Source: Hymenobacter aerilatus
GTDB lineage: Bacteria > Bacteroidota > Bacteroidia > Cytophagales > Hymenobacteraceae
Assembly: GCF_022921095.1 (NCBI RefSeq)
Contig: NZ_CP095053.1
Location: forward strand, 4,568,501 to 4,632,500
Direction of reading: 5' to 3'
DNA: 64,000 bases
Shown: positions 51,691 through 59,305 of the stretch, in pieces
Numbering within the stretch: the first letter of the stretch is position 1
How the letters are laid out: the number at the start of each line of letters is the position of its first letter
Made by a program: the position numbers and the translations under genes
Notes under the pieces: generated by a model
Seen by the model: only the letters and a program-made list of their open reading frames with translations
Database searches by the model: none
What the model was told of the DNA's origin: nothing

Positions 51691-53103
51691 ATGCCTGCGC
51701 TACTCCTCTATCTGCTGCAAGTGAATGGGGCCCTGCTGCTGTTCTACGCCGGTTATTGGCTGGTACTGCGCCGCCTCACGTTCTACACGCTCAACCGCTG
51801 GTACCTGTTGTTTGCGGTAGGGTTTTCAGTTGCCTACCCATTGGTAGACGTTAGCGCGTGGCTGGCCCGGCCGGTGGCTGCCACCACGCTGGCACTAGGC
51901 GAAACATGGACCTATCTGCCCACCGCCACCACGCCTACCTTCTCCTACTGGACGGCGCTGGAAGGGGTATACTGGGTAGGGGTAGGGATATTGCTGGTGC
52001 GCCTGCTGGCGCAGCTAGCAGCCTTGTACCGCATCCGGCGCGCCTCGCACCCAGCACAATGGCACGGGCAGCAGTACCGCAGGGTAGGGGCCGCCGTGAA
52101 TCCGTTTTCGTTTGGGCGTACCATTTATCTTAACCCCGCCCAGCACGCCCCCGCCGAGCTGCCGGCCATCTTGCGCCACGAGCAAGTGCACGTGCGACAG
52201 TGGCACACTGCGGATGTACTGCTGGCCCAACTCACGCAGGCTCTATGCTGGTTCAACCCCGGCGCGTGGCTGCTGCGCCGGGCGGTGCAGGAAAATCTGG
52301 AGTTCATTACCGACCGTGCTGTGTTGCGCGCCGGCTTGCTCGATGCCAAAGCCTACCAGTACAGCCTACTCAAGCTTAGTACGCTGGCGCCCAGTGCTGC
52401 TCTGGCCAATCATTTCACGTTTCTCACCCTTAAAAACCGCATAGCCATGATGAACAAAAAGCGTTCTGCTACTGCCTATCTGGGATTGTATGCGTTGCTG
52501 GTGCCAGGGTTGGCGCTTGTGGCCTTGGCCTGTGCCCCACAAGGCGAGCCTACGGGTGATGAGATGGAAGCAGAAACAACTTCATCGGCGAGGTTCGACG
52601 CCGTGAGTGATAGTACACTATTTTTCTTAGACGGTAAGCCGAGTGATAAAGCTGCTGTTAAAGCCACTCCTAATATAGAGATAGTGCAAGTACATGGAGC
52701 AGGAGGGCGATTTATGGGAGAGTTTGGACCAGGTATTAAACGCATTATTTTAGTGATTACAAAAGCAGGTGAAAATTCACCGGCAACGAAAGCCTTTCGG
52801 CAGAAATATGGTTTTCAAACGCGTGCTGAGTTCGAGAAGGAACAAGCAGAAAGACCTGCTAAAGAGGCTCGTGAAAGAGAGGAGATACGTCAGCGGGATG
52901 AAAAACTTAAGCAACAACCTAAACCACTTTATATACTGGATGGCGAACCAGTGGAGGAGGAAGAGATAAGTCAATTACGTTCTATTACAATCGAAAGCGT
53001 GAACGTACTAAAGGATAAACAAGCCACTGAAAAGTACGGCGAGAGAGGTCGTAACGGAGTAATTCTTGTCGAAACCAAAAAACACCAGCAATTCACTAAT
53101 TAG
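51691..53103 (+). CDS. BlaR1-like M56 membrane metallopeptidase with C-terminal TonB-plug-like segment
   Basis: 470 residues starting two bases after the repressor stop. The N-terminal part has membrane segments (LLYLLQVNGALLLFYAGYWLVL; WYLLFAVGFSVAYPLVDV) and the zinc motif HEQVHVRQWH near 163-172, as in BlaR1/MecR1. A further membrane helix (GLYALLVPGLALVALACA) lies near 265-285. Beyond it there is no penicillin-binding domain; instead the C-terminus carries PLYILDGEPVEEEEI...IESVNVLKDKQATEKYGERGRNGVILVETKK, described here only by its ends, which resembles the plug region of TonB-dependent receptors. From about 52560 the DNA is noticeably AT-richer than the first half. Confidence 0.88.
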   Translation: MPALLLYLLQVNGALLLFYAGYWLVLRRLTFYTLNRWYLLFAVGFSVAYPLVDVSAWLARPVAATTLALGETWTYLPTATTPTFSYWTALEGVYWVGVGILLVRLLAQLAALYRIRRASHPAQWHGQQYRRVGAAVNPFSFGRTIYLNPAQHAPAELPAILRHEQVHVRQWHTADVLLAQLTQALCWFNPGAWLLRRAVQENLEFITDRAVLRAGLLDAKAYQYSLLKLSTLAPSAALANHFTFLTLKNRIAMMNKKRSATAYLGLYALLVPGLALVALACAPQGEPTGDEMEAETTSSARFDAVSDSTLFFLDGKPSDKAAVKATPNIEIVQVHGAGGRFMGEFGPGIKRIILVITKAGENSPATKAFRQKYGFQTRAEFEKEQAERPAKEAREREEIRQRDEKLKQQPKPLYILDGEPVEEEEISQLRSITIESVNVLKDKQATEKYGERGRNGVILVETKKHQQFTN

Positions 53104-53111
53104 TCCTCACC

Positions 53112-53681
53112 ATGAAAACTACCAAAACTATCACCACTGGAGTTCTAACACTGCTGCTAGCCGCGGCTGGCTTGAACAGCCAGCAGGCGCAAGCCCAGTC
53201 TCTTAAAATAAGTTCAACTCAGAAAGGTACACCCGCCTACTATGTGGATGGGGTACTCACCCCGAATGAAGCACTGAATGACACGAAGCCGGATAATATT
53301 GAGACCGTCAACGTGTTGAAGGATAAAGAGGCGGTAGCATCGTTCGGGCCAGAGGCTGCCAACGGCGCTATCATCGTCACGACCAAGAAAAACAAGGATT
53401 CTGAGGCGGTGAAGGCGTTCAACCGCAAGCACAACATCATCTACACGCCCGCCAGCCCGGAGGTGCAGAAAATAACCGACGCGGTAGTAAACGGTACCGG
53501 GCTATCGGCTGGCGACTTAGGTGGCCGGCTGCTACTAGTGAATGACAAAGAAGCCACGCCAGAACAATCGAAGATAGCGCATGGCCAGCTGAAAGGGGTA
53601 TTTGTAATGGATGCGGAGAAGGCCACCAAGCGCTACGGCGCCAAGGGTAAAAACGGCGCGGTGGTTATCATGACCAAGTAG
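53112..53681 (+). CDS. secreted protein with two TonB-plug-like repeats
   Basis: 189 residues, starting eight bases after the M56 gene. A signal peptide ends near SQQAQAQS. Two units share the pattern of the M56 C-terminus: YYVDGVLTPNEAL...ETVNVLKDKEAVASFG...NGAIIVTTKK (about 37-97) and LLLVNDKEATPEQ...GVFVMDAEKATKRYGAKGKNGAVVIMTK at the end. The same short motif is found in TonB-dependent receptor plugs (VDGV...VxVLKDxxAxxxYGxxGxNGVI). It is too small to be a receptor. Its position suggests that it is an interaction partner of the M56 sensor or that the two arose by duplication; function unknown. Confidence 0.75.
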   Translation: MKTTKTITTGVLTLLLAAAGLNSQQAQAQSLKISSTQKGTPAYYVDGVLTPNEALNDTKPDNIETVNVLKDKEAVASFGPEAANGAIIVTTKKNKDSEAVKAFNRKHNIIYTPASPEVQKITDAVVNGTGLSAGDLGGRLLLVNDKEATPEQSKIAHGQLKGVFVMDAEKATKRYGAKGKNGAVVIMTK

Positions 53682-53702
53682 CGTTCCAACTACACTAGAA
53701 CG

Positions 53703-53739
53703 CACAAAGGCGCGGGGCAAACAGCCTCGCGCCTTTGTG
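53703..53739. terminator. terminator after the plug-like gene
   Basis: CACAAAGGCGCG-GG and CC-CGCGCCTTTGTG pair with one bulge around AAACAG, between convergent genes. The T-tract is weak on the plus strand, but the stem is strong. Confidence 0.7.
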
Positions 53740-53762
53740 TTGATGGGCAAAGCCATTCTGTA

Positions 53763-53990
53763 TTACTTCACTTTCACTTCGCCATCGTCGGCGTCTTTTT
53801 TCACTTTGTTGCCGGCAGCGTCTTTGATCTTGATGTCGCCGTCTTCTTGTTTCTTGATTTTGCTGCCGTCGGCTCCCTTCACGGTGGTACCGGCGGGCAT
53901 GTCCTCAGCACGTTCCATGGCCGTTTTGTCCTGCGAGCAGGAAGCCAGTGAGAGGGTAGCGCCGGCTAAGAATAGGAAAAGCGTTTTCAT
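53763..53990 (-). CDS. small Lys/Asp-rich lipoprotein
   Basis: 75 residues from the ATG at 53990 (MKTLFLFLAGATLSLASC). The lipobox SLASC predicts lipidation at Cys18. The mature part is highly charged with a repeated K-x-x-D/G-x pattern (GADGSKIKKQEDGDIKIKD, then AAGNKVKKDADDGEVKVK), so it is probably extended or weakly folded. Function is unknown; envelope location is inferred. Base composition is like the neighbours. Confidence 0.68.
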   Translation of the reverse strand: MKTLFLFLAGATLSLASCSQDKTAMERAEDMPAGTTVKGADGSKIKKQEDGDIKIKDAAGNKVKKDADDGEVKVK

Positions 53991-54175
53991 GTGGGTAGAA
54001 AAATCGGGGAGAGTGAGTAGGGATGAAGGCTGGTGCAATGCATGGCCTACCCTGGCTGTACGCTGCTGCGGGCGGAGAGTTATGGAGTAGGCTCGGCTGT
54101 AAGGTAGGGGATACAGGGGCTTCGACCGGTTTGGTAATTCCGCGGTGGCGTCAGACCTTCGTTGTACTGACGCGT

Positions 54176-54589
54176 ATGATGGCTCCTCTTAGTTTGTATT
54201 ACGAAAACGTGGCGGGCCGCTTGCTGGCCGATCCGGCAGGCTTCCTGCGGGTGGTGTGGAGCAGTCAGCCGCGTAGTCCCGAGGACGTGCCGGCGCTTTT
54301 CGCGCACATGACCCAGGCCCTGCAACACTACGGCTGGAGCCGAATCCTGATCAATCAGGTAGCCATGCGTCGCTTCTCGCCGCAGGAGCAGGAGTGGGTA
54401 GCCAATGAGTGGCTGCCGCATGCCGTGCAGAAAGGCGGCTACCGCTACGGCGCCGTACTAGTGTCGCCGGATGTGATGACGCGCTTGGCTACGGCCTTCA
54501 TCACCACCAAAATACAGGGTCTACCGCTAGTGTATCATTCCTTTGATGAGGAAACCACGGCGGTGGACTGGCTGCTGCGGCAGGCATGA
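54176..54589 (+). CDS. hypothetical protein, possibly SpoIIAA/STAS-like fold
   Basis: 137 residues from the ATG at 54176 (MMAPLSLYYENVAGRL); 54179 is equally possible and an upstream frame to 54023 has no coding character. The protein is cytoplasmic and mixes strands and helices: LLADPAGFLRVVWSS, ALQHYGWSRILINQVAMRRFSPQEQEWVANEWLP, YRYGAVLVSPDVMTRLAT. This alternation is compatible with a SpoIIAA-like domain, but the resemblance is weak and I do not assign a function. It is convergent with the DUF4269 gene with 13 bases between stops. Confidence 0.55.
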   Translation: MMAPLSLYYENVAGRLLADPAGFLRVVWSSQPRSPEDVPALFAHMTQALQHYGWSRILINQVAMRRFSPQEQEWVANEWLPHAVQKGGYRYGAVLVSPDVMTRLATAFITTKIQGLPLVYHSFDEETTAVDWLLRQA

Positions 54590-54602
54590 TAAAGCGCTGT
54601 TG

Positions 54603-55175
54603 CTAGGGTAGGGGTGGTAGCCAGGCGCGCAGCTCGGCTACGGTGTAGGGCTCCAGCGCCAATAGGGCCTCGTAGGGGTTGCCGGGCAGCCGGAGCAGCG
54701 TGGCGAAGGCAGGTTCGGTTTTCAAGCCTTGCTGTTTGAGCTGCTGTATGGCAAGCCGCCAAGGCTCCCCGCCGGCTTCTAATACCCGATGCTCTACCAG
54801 CATATGCCGCACGGCGTACTGTTGCCGGGAGGGACACGCCTGCCCAAATACTTCCACCGCAAACGCCTGGTACTGAAAATTGCACACAATGGCTGCCTGG
54901 TCCTGGCCTACGGTTTCGCGTAGCACAAAGCCGGGTAGAGAGGCGTAGTGCGTGTGCAGCAGCTCCCGAAATGCTCCTTGCCGCTCCGGCCACACCGCGC
55001 AGATAACGTCCAGGTCACTGACTGGTGTGGCAATGCCCAGCGGCAGTGTGCCAGCTAGCACTGGGTCAAAAGCCTGTAAGGTGGCCAAGATGCCCAGGGC
55101 GTGCAGGGTATGGTAGGCTTGCTGCTGGCGCGCATCGCCGGTTAGTAGCGTGGTAAGGTCGGTGCAATCGGGCAT
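54603..55175 (-). CDS. DUF4269 protein, nucleotidyltransferase-like
   Basis: 190 residues from the ATG at 55175. The segment LAGTLPLGIATPVSDLDVIC has the G-S-D-x-D arrangement of minimal nucleotidyltransferases, and the later AIVCNFQYQAFAVEVFGQ supplies the third acidic position. The C-terminal part is helical (RLPGNPYEALLALEPYTVAELRAWL). The layout matches the DUF4269 family, for which no substrate is known. Divergent from the SnoaL-like gene at 55235, with about 60 bases between them. Confidence 0.78.
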   Translation of the reverse strand: MPDCTDLTTLLTGDARQQQAYHTLHALGILATLQAFDPVLAGTLPLGIATPVSDLDVICAVWPERQGAFRELLHTHYASLPGFVLRETVGQDQAAIVCNFQYQAFAVEVFGQACPSRQQYAVRHMLVEHRVLEAGGEPWRLAIQQLKQQGLKTEPAFATLLRLPGNPYEALLALEPYTVAELRAWLPPLP

Positions 55176-55234
55176 GTGCTATAGTGGAGCGGCTTCGGTT
55201 ATCTTGCGCACAGTTTCACCCCAATCATTGTGCT

Positions 55235-55639
55235 ATGCATCCTGAGCCACTTGCCGTTTTGCAGCAATATTTCGATTTAGTACAGGCGTTCAGCGTGGAT
55301 GCGGCGGCCTACGCGGCCGTGCTGCACCCCGAGGTAGAACAGCTGGAATACTCCAATGCCGTCAACAAGCAGCCCGTGCGCCGCTCGTTTGAGGAGATAC
55401 TAACCAACTTGCGGGCGGGACGGGAGCTACTGGTTGACCCTACTTTCGCCGTGCGCCACACCCACATAAGCCCTGCGGGTACGGTAGTGGTAGAGGGTAG
55501 GTGGGAGGCCACCATCCTCCACGATGCGGGGCCCGCAGTGCGCGGGCAGCGCGTTGCGTCGGAACTGTGCCTGGTCTTTGAATTCAAAGACGGCAAAATT
55601 TACCGGCAACGGCGCTACCCGTGCTACGAGCAGATGTAA
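55235..55639 (+). CDS. SnoaL-like / NTF2-fold protein (paralogue)
   Basis: 134 residues from the ATG at 55235 (MHPEPLAVLQQYFDLV). It is a clear paralogue of the protein at 47306-47707: AAAYAAVLHPEVEQLEYSN against RAAYVAVLHPEVERLEFPN, VNKQPVRRSFEEIL against HNKQVQRRNFEDIV, and a similar ending (RYPCYEQM against DYFCYEMF). The fold is probably the alpha+beta cone of SnoaL/NTF2. No catalytic residues can be assigned. It is convergent with the DUF1080 gene, four bases apart. Confidence 0.75.
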   Translation: MHPEPLAVLQQYFDLVQAFSVDAAAYAAVLHPEVEQLEYSNAVNKQPVRRSFEEILTNLRAGRELLVDPTFAVRHTHISPAGTVVVEGRWEATILHDAGPAVRGQRVASELCLVFEFKDGKIYRQRRYPCYEQM

Positions 55640-55643
55640 AGGG

Positions 55644-56429
55644 CTATTTGCCCAAGTCGCGTATCCAGATATTGCGGAAACTCAGCGGCTCGCTTTTGTC
55701 GCCGTGCGACTGTAGCTTGATGGGCGAGGCACCATGTGCTTTACCCTCGTAGCTTGCCTTGCCAATGTACTGGGTAGGGCCGTCTAGCTCCACGTTGTCT
55801 TGCACCACTACGCCATTGAACAGCACCGTAACGCGAGCCGGCGTTTGTAGGGTACCATCGGCTTTGAAGGTAGGGGCAGTCCAGGCCACGTCGTAGGTTT
55901 GCCACTCGCCGGCTTTGCGGGCGGGGTTGGCTAGCGGAATCTTCTGCTTGTAGATGCTGCCCGCCATGCCGTTCACATAAGTTTTGTTGTCGTACGAGTC
56001 TAGGATTTGCAGCTCGTAGCCCGCATCGCCTTTGCCAATGGAAGCTAGAAACAACCCGCTGTTGCCGCGCCCCTGGCCCGTGCCGCTGATGTTGGCCGGT
56101 ACCCGCCACTCTAGGTGCAGTTGGTAGTTGGTGAAGGTGCGCTTGGTTTCGATGTTGCCCTTGGTCTTGTCAACGGTCATAATGCCGCCGGCCACTTTCC
56201 AGTCGGCGGGCTTGGTGCGGTCGTCCACCTTCACCCACTCTTGCAGGTTTTTGCCATCAAACAGCATAATGGCATCGGAGGGGGCTGCCACCATAGCAGT
56301 AGCCGCGCCGGGCGTTACCTTTTTGGGCACCGGCTCATACACTTCCGTGTCTTCGGGCTTGGCGTTTTGCTGAGCATAGGTAGTAAGCGAAAGACCAAGA
56401 AGGGCCGTAGCAAGCAAAGGAAATTTCAT
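55644..56429 (-). CDS. DUF1080 family secreted hydrolase (3-keto-glycoside type)
   Basis: 261 residues from the ATG at 56429 (MKFPLLATALLGLSLTTYAQ) with a signal peptide. The DUF1080 core is present: IMLFDGKNLQEWVKVDD near the start, then GNSGLFLASIGKGDAGYELQ and the final LQSHGDKSEPLSFRNIWIR. The fold is a concanavalin-like beta-sandwich. Members have been shown to hydrolyse 3-keto-glucosides and 3-keto-disaccharides. That fits the GMC dehydrogenase, cytochrome and isomerase genes upstream on the same strand. It is the last gene of the cluster, 103 bases after the hydroxypyruvate-isomerase-like gene. Confidence 0.87.
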   Translation of the reverse strand: MKFPLLATALLGLSLTTYAQQNAKPEDTEVYEPVPKKVTPGAATAMVAAPSDAIMLFDGKNLQEWVKVDDRTKPADWKVAGGIMTVDKTKGNIETKRTFTNYQLHLEWRVPANISGTGQGRGNSGLFLASIGKGDAGYELQILDSYDNKTYVNGMAGSIYKQKIPLANPARKAGEWQTYDVAWTAPTFKADGTLQTPARVTVLFNGVVVQDNVELDGPTQYIGKASYEGKAHGASPIKLQSHGDKSEPLSFRNIWIRDLGK

Positions 56430-56532
56430 GACAAAAAGGGTAGGGAATAAGGGGAAAGAAGTGAGATAAAGCATCGGCTAAGCCTGGATGCTTTGCTAGG
56501 TGCTCAACGATGAGCCGCCGCATATCGTGTCT

Positions 56533-57423
56533 CTACACGTCGCAGAGCTGCACCGCTTGGCGCAGCGAAGCCAGCTTATCGGCCTTCTGCGGCATAAACT
56601 CCTGCGCTACGTAGCCCTTAAAACCAGTCTTGAGAATGGCGCGCATGATGGCCGGGTAGTACAGCTCCTGCTGCTCGTCCAGCTCATGGCGGCCGGGCAC
56701 GCCGGCCGTGTGGTAGTGCGCAATGTAGGGGTGAAACTCGTTGATCGTTCGAATCACGTCGCCCTCATTGATCTGCATATGATAGATGTCGTAGAGCAGC
56801 TTAAAGTGCTCGGAGCCCAGCCGTTTGGCTAGAGCAGCGCCCCAGGCCGTGTTGTCGCACTGGTAGTCTTTGTGGTCGATTTTGCTGTTGAGCAGCTCCA
56901 TCACCAGCACCACTTTGTGCTTTTCGGCCAGCTTCACCAGTGGCTGCAGGCCTGTCACGCAGTTGGCCAGCCCAGCCTCGTCCGACAGCCCCCGGCGGCT
57001 CCCGCTAAAGCAGATCAGGTTGGTGTAGCCGGCGGCGGCCACCTTGGGTATCATCTCGCTGTACTGCTTTTGCAGCTGCGCGTGGAACTTCGGGTCGTTG
57101 AAGCCGTCGGTCAGGTTGATTTCGGCGCCGTTGCACATGGGCGAGTCCAGGCCGTGTTTCTTCAGGGTAGGCCAGTCAGCGGGTCCTACCAGGTCGATGC
57201 CCTGGATGCCCATGGCCTTTGCTTCTTTGCAAAGCTGATCAACCGATAAATCGTTGAAGCACCAGCGGCACACCGATTGGCGGATGTTGTTTTTGAGCGG
57301 CATGGAAGCGGAAGTATTTTTTTCGTCCGAGGCGCACGCGCTGGCTACTCCGGCGGTACTCACAGCGGCGGTACTGGCTAGCAGGCCCTTCAGGGCAGCG
57401 CGGCGGTTCCAGAGGGTAGGCAT
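56533..57423 (-). CDS. Tat-exported TIM-barrel isomerase (hydroxypyruvate-isomerase-like)
   Basis: 296 residues. The N-terminus MPTLWNRRAALKGLLASTA carries a twin-arginine signal, so the folded enzyme is probably exported. The core is an AP-endonuclease-2-type TIM barrel: CRWCFNDLSVDQL, GIQGIDLVGP, and the metal ligands around VVLVMELLNSK (Glu), LLYDIYHMQ (Asp and His), HYHTAGVPGRHEL (His) and GYVAQEFMP (Glu). The CRWCF and YHMQI stretches resemble hydroxypyruvate isomerase, but sugar-phosphate or keto-sugar isomerases share them. In this cluster a 3-keto-sugar epimerase or isomerase is a reasonable guess. It lies 42 bases after the MFS gene. Confidence 0.85.
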   Translation of the reverse strand: MPTLWNRRAALKGLLASTAAVSTAGVASACASDEKNTSASMPLKNNIRQSVCRWCFNDLSVDQLCKEAKAMGIQGIDLVGPADWPTLKKHGLDSPMCNGAEINLTDGFNDPKFHAQLQKQYSEMIPKVAAAGYTNLICFSGSRRGLSDEAGLANCVTGLQPLVKLAEKHKVVLVMELLNSKIDHKDYQCDNTAWGAALAKRLGSEHFKLLYDIYHMQINEGDVIRTINEFHPYIAHYHTAGVPGRHELDEQQELYYPAIMRAILKTGFKGYVAQEFMPQKADKLASLRQAVQLCDV

Positions 57424-57465
57424 GGTGATGTGCTGATGATTGATGAGTTGATGCGCTGTTGGTAG

Positions 57466-58722
57466 TTATTTGGCCTGGGCCATCGATGGGGCCGAGCCTA
57501 ACGCTACGTCGGGCTCGGCGGCGGCTGCCTGGCGCCGCTCCCTGAACAGGAGCAGGAACAGCAGCAATACTACGCCCGCAATACCGGCCGGAATCAGCCA
57601 GATCATGCGCCAGTCGTGCGAATCGGCCGAGAGCTGGTAGGAGTCAAAAATACGGCCCGAAAGCAAGGTGCCAATCAGCATCCCTACCCCATAGGTAGCC
57701 AAGGTGATAAAGCCCTGCGCCGAGCTTTTGAACTGCTCGCCCGCCAGGTTGTCGGTGTAGATCTGACCCGTCACGAAGAAGAAGTCGTAGCACACGCCGT
57801 GCAGCACAATGCCCGCAATCAGCATCCAATAGTTGGCGTCGGCGTTGCCATAGGCGAAGAACACGTAACGCAGTACCCACGCGCCCATGCCAATGGCCAG
57901 CATCTTTTTTACGCCCAGTTTGCTGAAAAACAGTGGAATAGCCAGCATAAACAGCAATTCTGATACCTGACCCAGGCTCTGCACGCCAGCCGCCGATTTC
58001 ATCCCTACCTCATTCAAAAACGGATTGGTGAAACCATAATAGAAGGCCAGCGGAATGCAGATAGCAATGGAAGCCAGGAAGAAAATCAGATACGACTGAT
58101 TTTTCAGCATGCCAATGGCATCCAGGCCCAGCAGGTCGCCCAAAGAGCTGCTTTGGCCTTTTTTCACGGGTGGGGTAGCAGGCAGCGTGAAGCTGAATAC
58201 ACCTAGAATAGCCGAGGCCACGGCGGCCATCGTGAAGGTGGCTTGCAGGCTGTTGGTCTGCTCCCAGTTCAGCCAGCCAATGGTGAGGCCCGCCACAATC
58301 CAGCCCAGCGTGCCCAGCACCCGGATAGGTGCAAATTCCTTCTGCGGATCCTGCATCTGCCGGAAGCTGATGGAGTTTACCAGCGCCAGCGTGGGCATGT
58401 ACAAGATCATGTAGGTGAGGATGCTGGGGTAGAAGCTGCTGAAATCAGGTGCCAGCGACGCCCGCCACAACAGCACGGCCCCCGCCAGGTGCAGCACACC
58501 CAGAATCTTTTGGGCCGAGAAAAACCGGTCAGCAATGAGTCCGATGATGAAGGGCGCTACAATAGCCCCAATAGATTGAGTTAGAAACGCAACCCCTACC
58601 TCTACACCCGTGGCATTGAGGTTTTTGAGCAGGTAGGTGCCCAGCGTCACAAACCACGCGCCCCAGATGAAAAACTCCAGGAACATCATGATGGACAGCT
58701 TCACTCGAATAGTAGCAGTCAT
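57466..58722 (-). CDS. MFS transporter, nucleoside:H+ symporter (NupG-like) family
   Basis: 418 residues with about 12 membrane helices. The start TATIRVKLSIMMFLEFFIWGAWFVTLGTYL closely follows the NupG/XapB pattern, and the helices pair as two six-helix bundles with a charged middle loop near 195-210 (PATPPVKKGQSS). The family moves nucleosides with protons, but in Bacteroidota members occur often in sugar clusters, so a monosaccharide or keto-sugar substrate is plausible here. It begins 90 bases after the cytochrome gene, with a terminator in between, and heads the MFS - isomerase - DUF1080 unit. Confidence 0.85.
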   Translation of the reverse strand: MTATIRVKLSIMMFLEFFIWGAWFVTLGTYLLKNLNATGVEVGVAFLTQSIGAIVAPFIIGLIADRFFSAQKILGVLHLAGAVLLWRASLAPDFSSFYPSILTYMILYMPTLALVNSISFRQMQDPQKEFAPIRVLGTLGWIVAGLTIGWLNWEQTNSLQATFTMAAVASAILGVFSFTLPATPPVKKGQSSSLGDLLGLDAIGMLKNQSYLIFFLASIAICIPLAFYYGFTNPFLNEVGMKSAAGVQSLGQVSELLFMLAIPLFFSKLGVKKMLAIGMGAWVLRYVFFAYGNADANYWMLIAGIVLHGVCYDFFFVTGQIYTDNLAGEQFKSSAQGFITLATYGVGMLIGTLLSGRIFDSYQLSADSHDWRMIWLIPAGIAGVVLLLFLLLFRERRQAAAAEPDVALGSAPSMAQAK

Positions 58723-58764
58723 AGGGGGTAGGCAGTTTAGGTAGGGTAGTATTAGGAAAAGGAA

Positions 58765-58803
58765 AGCCCCCTGGTCTTCTCTACAGAAGAAGGCCAGGGG
58801 GCT
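58765..58803 (-). terminator. terminator after the cytochrome gene
   Basis: AGCCCCCTGG and CCAGGGGGCT form a 10-bp stem extended by TTCT/AGAA around the loop. On the minus strand it is followed by TTTCC and TTTTCC tracts. It lies 10 bases past the cytochrome stop. Confidence 0.75.
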
Positions 58804-58812
58804 ATATCCGAT

Positions 58813-59286
58813 TTATTTCAGGCTTAAAATGTAGCGCACCATGGCTTCGGAATCCTTCTCCGACAGGTTGGGGTGGGGCGTCATCGGGATTTCACCCCAG
58901 TTGCCCTTGCCGCCGTTGATTACTTTTTTAGCCAACATGCTCACGTTGGCGTCGGTGGCTTCGTATTTCTCGGCCACTGCTGCGTAGGCTGGGCCTACCA
59001 GCTTCATGTCCTGACGGTGGCAGCTAGTGCAGTCGGAGCCCTCAATGAGCTTAGCGCCGGCCGCTACGGCGCCACCCGTAGGCGTGGTGCCAATTTTATT
59101 AACATCAGTATCGATCTGAGGCTGATGCGATTGGGCTGTCACGTCAGCGCCCGTGGTGCTATCAGTGTCCAGGGCGGGCGTATCGTCGGCCAGCGTGTAC
59201 TCGGGTTTGTCTTTTGCCGTGTCGGAGCCAGAATTGCAGGCTAGCAGTGTAGTGCCGCAGAGCAGCAGCAGAAACATGTTTTTCAT
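58813..59286 (-). CDS. monohaem cytochrome c lipoprotein
   Basis: 157 residues. The lipobox LLAC gives a lipidated Cys17, followed by an Asp/Thr-rich linker of about 60 residues. The haem site is CTSCH at 86-90, and Met135 in GEIPMTPHP is the likely sixth ligand, as in small class I cytochromes. It should sit on the periplasmic face of a membrane and accept electrons from a dehydrogenase. The GMC oxidoreductase and its small subunit a few genes upstream are the obvious donors. It lies 19 bases after the sugar isomerase gene. Confidence 0.9.
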   Translation of the reverse strand: MKNMFLLLLCGTTLLACNSGSDTAKDKPEYTLADDTPALDTDSTTGADVTAQSHQPQIDTDVNKIGTTPTGGAVAAGAKLIEGSDCTSCHRQDMKLVGPAYAAVAEKYEATDANVSMLAKKVINGGKGNWGEIPMTPHPNLSEKDSEAMVRYILSLK

Positions 59287-59305
59287 ATAGGTGAGGAAGT
59301 GGAGG

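Noticed and set aside
54023..54175. N-terminal extension of the hypothetical protein at 54176
   Set aside because: Low coding character and no conserved text; it overlaps the likely promoter region.
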